The translations under genes and the position numbers were made by a program. This document shows positions 59,480 to 64,000 of a stretch of 64,000 nt of DNA, piece after piece; position 1 is the stretch's first letter, and every line of letters begins with the position of its first letter. The notes under the pieces were generated by a model. It worked only from the letters and a program-made list of their open reading frames with translations. It was not told the DNA's origin and searched no databases. The DNA comes from Litoditis marina (taxonomy: Eukaryota; Nematoda; Chromadorea; Rhabditida; Rhabditidae), in contig CAXIWQ010000412.1 of NCBI GenBank assembly GCA_964036275.1, positions 62,001 to 126,000 on the forward strand, written 5' to 3'.

Positions 59480-62400
59480 TTGATAGCCGTAATAACTTGT
59501 CGTATTAGGTTTTTGTAGCTGGGAGCAACAGACTTGATAGCCGTATAAACTTTTTTTCCGTAGCTGCAAGCCAATGAGTCGATAACCGCGTTGATTCGTA
59601 TTTCGTGGCTGTGCGCCACAAAATATATAGTCGTATTAGGTTTTTGTAGCTGGGAGCGACAGACTTGATAGCCGTATAAACTTTTATTCTGTAGCTGCAA
59701 GGCAAAGAGTCAATAACCGCGTTAATTCGTCTTTTGTGGCTGTGCGCCACGAATTAGATAGTCGTGTTAGGTCTTTGTAGCTGGGAGCAACAGACTGGAT
59801 AGCCGTATGAACTTTTCTCTGTAACTGCAAGCCAAAGAGTCGACAACCGCGTTAATTTGTCTTTTGTGGCTGTGCGCCACAGAATATAAAGTCGTATTAG
59901 GTTTTTGTAGCTGGGAGCAACAGACGTGATAGCCGTATGAACTGTTCTCTGTAAATGCAAGCCACAGAGTCAATAACCGCGTTAATTCGTATTTTCTGCT
60001 TGTGCACCACAGAAAAGATTGTCGTATTAGGTTTTTGTAGCTGGGAGCAACAGACTTGATAGCCGTATAAACTTTTTCCTGTAGCTGCAAGGCAAAGAGT
60101 CAATAACCGCGTTAATTCGTATTTTGTGGTTGTGCACCACAGAAAAGATAGTCGTATTAAGTTTTTGTAGCTGGTAGCAACAGACTTGATAGCCGTATAA
60201 ATTGTTTTCTGTAGCTGCAAGGCAAAGAGTCAATAACCGCGTTAAACTGTCTTTTGTGGCTGTGCGCCACCGGATATACAGTCGTATTAGGTTTTTGTAG
60301 TTGTGAGCAACAGACTTGATAGCCGTGTGATTTTTTTTTCGGTAACTGCAAGCCGAAAAGTCGATAACCGCGTTAATTCGTATTTCGTGGCTGTGCGCCA
60401 CAGAATAGATAGTCGTATTAGGTTCTTGTAGCTGGGAGCAACAGACTTGATAGCCGTATGAACTTTTCCCTGTAGCTGCAAGGCAAAGAGTCAATAACCG
60501 CGTTAATTTGTCTTTTGTGGCTGTGCGCCACAGAATATAAGGTCGTATTAGGTTTTTGTAGCTGGGAGCAACAGACTTGATAGCCGTATAAACTTTTCTC
60601 CGTAGCTGCAAGCCAAAGAGTCGATAACAGCGTTAATTCGTATTTTGTGGCTGTGCGCCACAGAATAGATTGTCGTATTAGGTTTTTGTAGCTGGGAGCA
60701 ACAGATTTGATAGCCGTATGAACTGTTCTCTGTAAATGCAAGCCAAAGAGTCGATAACCGCGTTAATTCGTATTTTGTGGCTGTGCGCCACAGAATAGAT
60801 TGTCGTATCAGGTTTTTGTAGCTGGGAACAACAGACTTGATAGCCGTAATAACTTGTCGTATTAGGTTTTTGTAGCTGGGAGCAACAGACTTGATAGCCG
60901 TATAAACTTTTTTTTCCGTAGCTGCAAGCCAATGAGTCGATAACCGCGTTGATTCGTATTTCGTGGCTGTGCGCCACAAAATATATAGTCGTATTAGGTT
61001 TTTGTAGCTGGGAGCGACAGACTTGATAGCCGTATAAACTTTTATTCTGTAGCTGCAAGGCAAAGAGTCAATAACCGCGTTAATTCGTCTTTTGTGGCTG
61101 TGCGCCACGAATTAGATAGTCGTGTTAGGTCTTTGTAGCTGGGAGCAACAGACTGGATAGCCGTATGAACTTTTCTCTGTAACTGCAAGCCAAAGAGTCG
61201 ACAACCGCGTTAATTTGTCTTTTGTGGCTGTGCGCCACAGAATATAAAGTCGTATTAGGTTTTTGTAGCTGGGAGCAACAGACGTGATAGCCGTATGAAC
61301 TGTTCTCTGTAAATGCAAGCCACAGAGTCAATAACCGCGTTAATTCGTATTTTCTGCTTGTGCACCACAGAAAAGATTGTCGTATTAGGTTTTTGTAGCT
61401 GGGAGCAACAGACTTGATAGCCGTATAAACTTTTTCCTGTAGCTGCAAGGCAAAGAGTCAATAACCGCGTTAATTCGTATTTTGTGGTTGTGCACCACAG
61501 AAAAGATAGTCGTATTAAGTTTTTGTAGCTGGTAGCAACAGACTTGATAGCCGTATAAATTGTTTTCTGTAGCTGCAAGGCAAAGAGTCAATAACCGCGT
61601 TAAACTGTCTTTTGTGGCTGTGCGCCACCGGATATACAGTCGTATTAGGTTTTTGTAGTTGTGAGCAACAGACTTGATAGCCGTGTGATTTTTTTTTCGG
61701 TAACTGCAAGCCGAAAAGTCGATAACCGCGTTAATTCGTATTTCGTGGCTGTGCGCCACAGAATAGATAGTCGTATTAGGTTCTTGTAGCTGGGAGCAAC
61801 AGACTTGATAGCCGTATGAACTTTTCCCTGTAGCTGCAAGGCAAAGAGTCAATAACCGCGTTAATTTGTCTTTTGTGGCTGTGCGCCACAGAATATAAGG
61901 TCGTATTAGGTTTTTGTAGCTGGGAGCAACAGACTTGATAGCCGTATAAGCTTTTTTCTGTAGCTGCAAGCCAAACAGTCGATAACAGCGTTAATTCGTA
62001 TTTTGTGGCTGTGCGCCACAGAATATATAGTCGTATTAGGTTCTTGTAGCTGTGAGCAACTCACTTGGTAGCCGTATAAGCTTTTTTCTGTAGCTGCAAG
62101 CCAAAGAGTCGATAACAGCGTTAATTCGTATTTTGTGGCTGTGCGCCACAGAATAGATTGTCGTATTAGGTTTTTGTAGCTGGGAGCAACAGATTTGATA
62201 GCCGTATGAACTGTTTACTGTAAATGCAAGCCAAAGAGTCGATAACCGCGTAAATTCGTATTTCGTGGCTGTGCGCCACAGAATAGATAGTCGTATTAGG
62301 TTTTTGTAGCTGGGAGCAACATACTTGATAGCCGTATAAACTTTTTTCTGTAGCTGCACGGCAAAGAGTCAATAACCGCGTTAATTTGTCTTTTGTGGCT

Positions 62401-64000
62401 GTGCGCCACAGAATATGAAGTCGTATTACGTTTTTGTAGCTGGGAGCAACAGACTTGATAGCCGTATAAACTTTTCTCCGTAGCTGCAAGGCAAAGAGGT
62501 AATAACCGCGTTAATTTGTCTTTTGTGGCTGTGCACCACAGAATATAAAGTCGTATTAGGTTTTTGTAGCCAGGAGCAACAGAGTTGATAGCCGTATAAA
62601 CTTTTTTTTCTGAAGCTGCAAGGCAAAGAGTCGATAACCGCGTTTATTCGTATTTTGTGGCTGTGTGCCACAGAATAGATAGTTGTATGGGGTTTTTCTA
62701 GCTGGGAGCAACATACTTGATAGCCGTATAAACTTTTTTCTGTAGCTGCAAAACAAAGAGTCAATAACCGCGTTAATTCGTATTTCGTGGCTGTGCGCCA
62801 CAGAATAGATAATCGTATTAGGTTTTTGTAGCTGGGAGCAACAGACTTGATAGCCGTATAAACTTTTTTCTGTAGCTGCAAGGCAAAGAGTCGATAACCG
62901 CGTTAATTCGTATTTTGTGGCTGTGCGCCACAGAATAGATAGTCGTATTAGGTTTTTGTAGCTGGAAAAAAACAGATTTGATAGCCGTATGAACTGTGGC
63001 TGTGCGCCACAGAATATAAAGTCGTATTAGGTTTTTGTAGCTGGGAGCAACATACTTGATAGCCGTATAAACTTTTTTCTGTAGCTGCACGGCAAAGAGT
63101 CAATAACCGCGTTAATTTGTCTTTTGTGGCTGTGCGCCACAGAATATGAAGTCGTATTACGTTTTTGTAGCTGGGAGCAACAGACTTGATAGCCGTATAA
63201 ACTTTTCTCCGTAGCTGCAAGGCAAAGAGGTAATAACCGCGTTAATTTGTCTTTTGTGGCTGTGCACCACAGAATATAAAGTCGTATTAGGTTTTTGTAG
63301 CCAGGAGCAACAGAGTTGATAGCCGTATAAACTTTTTTTTCTGTAGCTGCAAGGCAAAGAGTCGATAACCGCGTTTATTCGTATTTTGTGGCTGTGTGCC
63401 ACAGAATAGATAGTTGTATGGGGTTTTTCTAGCTGGGAGCAACATACTTGATAGCCGTATAAACTTTTTTCTGTAGCTGCAAAACAAAGAGTCAATAACC
63501 GCGTTAATCTGTCTTTTGTGGCTGTGCGCCACAAAACATAAAGTCGTATTAGGTTTTTGTAGTTGGGAGCAACAGACTTGATAGCCGTATTATTTTTTTC
63601 TGTAACTGCAAGCCGAAGAGTCGATAACCGCGTTAATTCGTATTTCGTGGCTGTGCGCCACAGAATAGATAATCGTATTAGGTTTTTGTAGCTGGGAGCA
63701 ACAGACTTGATAGCCGTATAAACTTTTTTCTGTAGCTGCAAGGCAAAGAGTCGATAACCGCGTTAATTCGTATTTTGTGGCTGTGCGCCACAGAATAGAT
63801 AGTCGTATTAGGTTTTTGTAGCTGGAAAAAAACAGATTTGATAGCCGTATGAACTGTGGCTGTGCGCCACAGAATATAAAGTCGTCTCAGGTTTTTGTAT
63901 CTGGGAGCAACAGACTTGATAGCCGTATGAACTTTTTTCTGTAGCTGCAAGGCAAAGAGTCAATAACCGCGTTAATTCGTCTTTTGTGGCTGTTCGCCAC
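59480..64000. repeat. Terminal type I block, related to the 9.5-14 kb region
   Basis: Apart from a short type II run near 61,930-62,140, monomers are type I. A tandem duplication of about 1,358 bp covers 59.7-61.1 and 61.1-62.0 kb. From 62.1 kb the order of rare variants ('gaatatgaagtcg', 'gtagccaggagc', 'tgtatggggt', 'gcaaaacaaag', then the class 3 scar) follows 11.9-13.2 kb. The array continues past the right edge. Confidence 0.75.

Larger units (their letters stand above)
49731..61058. repeat. Supra-repeat of 4,600 bp, two full copies and a partial third
   Basis: Identical series of monomers recur at exactly 4,600 bp: near 49,731, 54,331 and 58,931. Each contains 'gtgcgctacagaatag', 'tattacttcctt', a scarred monomer with 'gtaataacttgtcg' (50,289, 54,889, 59,489), and the type I marker series with 'gccacgaattag'. 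The third copy differs after about 60.1 kb and is followed by an extra partial copy about 1,358 bp further on, with the scar at 60,846. A 1,557 bp (12 monomer) duplication lies inside the second copy (57,374 and 58,931). Confidence 0.85.
44176..64000. repeat. Satellite array, right arm (same monomer family, about 153 copies)
   Basis: The same satellite in the same orientation continues directly after the retrotransposon and runs off the right edge. The monomer interrupted at 39,800 is completed here, so the two arms were one continuous array before the insertion. This arm is dominated by long higher-order repeats: 1,687 bp units from about 44.2 to 49.5 kb, then 4,600 bp units from about 49.7 kb. 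The last 4 kb returns to type I monomers that share private variants with 9-14 kb. Confidence 0.98.

Noticed and set aside
1..64000. CENP-B box or telomeric repeats in the satellite
   Set aside because: I found no match to the CENP-B box core pattern and no runs of TTAGGC or TTAGGG. A centromeric role stays possible but unsupported by motif.
1..64000. A new defence, biosynthetic or regulatory gene system
   Set aside because: Outside the 4.4 kb retrotransposon every stretch longer than 300 bases is satellite. No gene cluster is present to support such a claim.

Overview
This window is almost entirely satellite DNA. A tandem repeat with a 129-130 bp monomer fills 1-39,800 and 44,176-64,000, about 460 monomers judged from total length. 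The only non-satellite DNA is one 4,375 bp LTR retrotransposon (39,801-44,175, minus strand) inserted into the array. I see no host gene, rRNA, tRNA, CRISPR array, telomeric repeat or bacterial operon. The organism is a eukaryote and almost certainly an animal. The gag and integrase fragments resemble the Ty3/gypsy-like (Cer-type) elements of nematodes, so a nematode is my best guess, but that rests on family recognition and not on a search.

Satellite layout. Each monomer is built from three diverged sub-units of about 43 bp (A 41, B 44, C 44-45 bp), so the satellite looks like an old trimer later amplified as a 130 bp unit. Sub-unit C carries a strong inverted repeat. Two monomer subfamilies alternate in blocks. 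Type I has 'aaacttttt' and 'ataaccgcg' and dominates about 1-3.7, 8.7-22.1, 50.3-51.0, 54.9-55.6 and 59.5-64 kb. Type II has 'aagcttttt' (a HindIII site) and 'ataacagcg' and is interleaved through about 3.7-8.7, 22.1-39.8 and most of 44.2-59.5 kb. Higher-order repeats are stacked on this: 779-781, 909, 1,036, 1,297, 1,557, 1,687 and 4,600 bp, all close to whole multiples of the monomer. Truncated 'scar' monomers and private substitutions show which blocks were copied from which.

Retrotransposon. Its two 354 bp LTRs differ at one position that I can see, and it has a 4 bp target duplication (CAAC), so it is young. Reading on the minus strand it has: 5' LTR with CCAAT, GC and TATA motifs; primer-binding site; a leader of about 480 bp; gag cut off in the capsid region; the C-terminal tail of integrase; an unrecognised third ORF with an Arg-rich C-terminus; 3' LTR. 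Nucleocapsid, protease, reverse transcriptase, RNase H and most of integrase are missing, so this copy cannot move without help.

The long, regularly spaced minus-strand reading frames in the satellite are a by-product of a monomer with few minus-strand stops and are not annotated as genes. The most notable items are the nested trimeric origin of the monomer, a hairpin-loop inversion at 28,834-28,860, the 4.6 kb supra-repeat, and the young, internally deleted retrotransposon with its unidentified ORF3.
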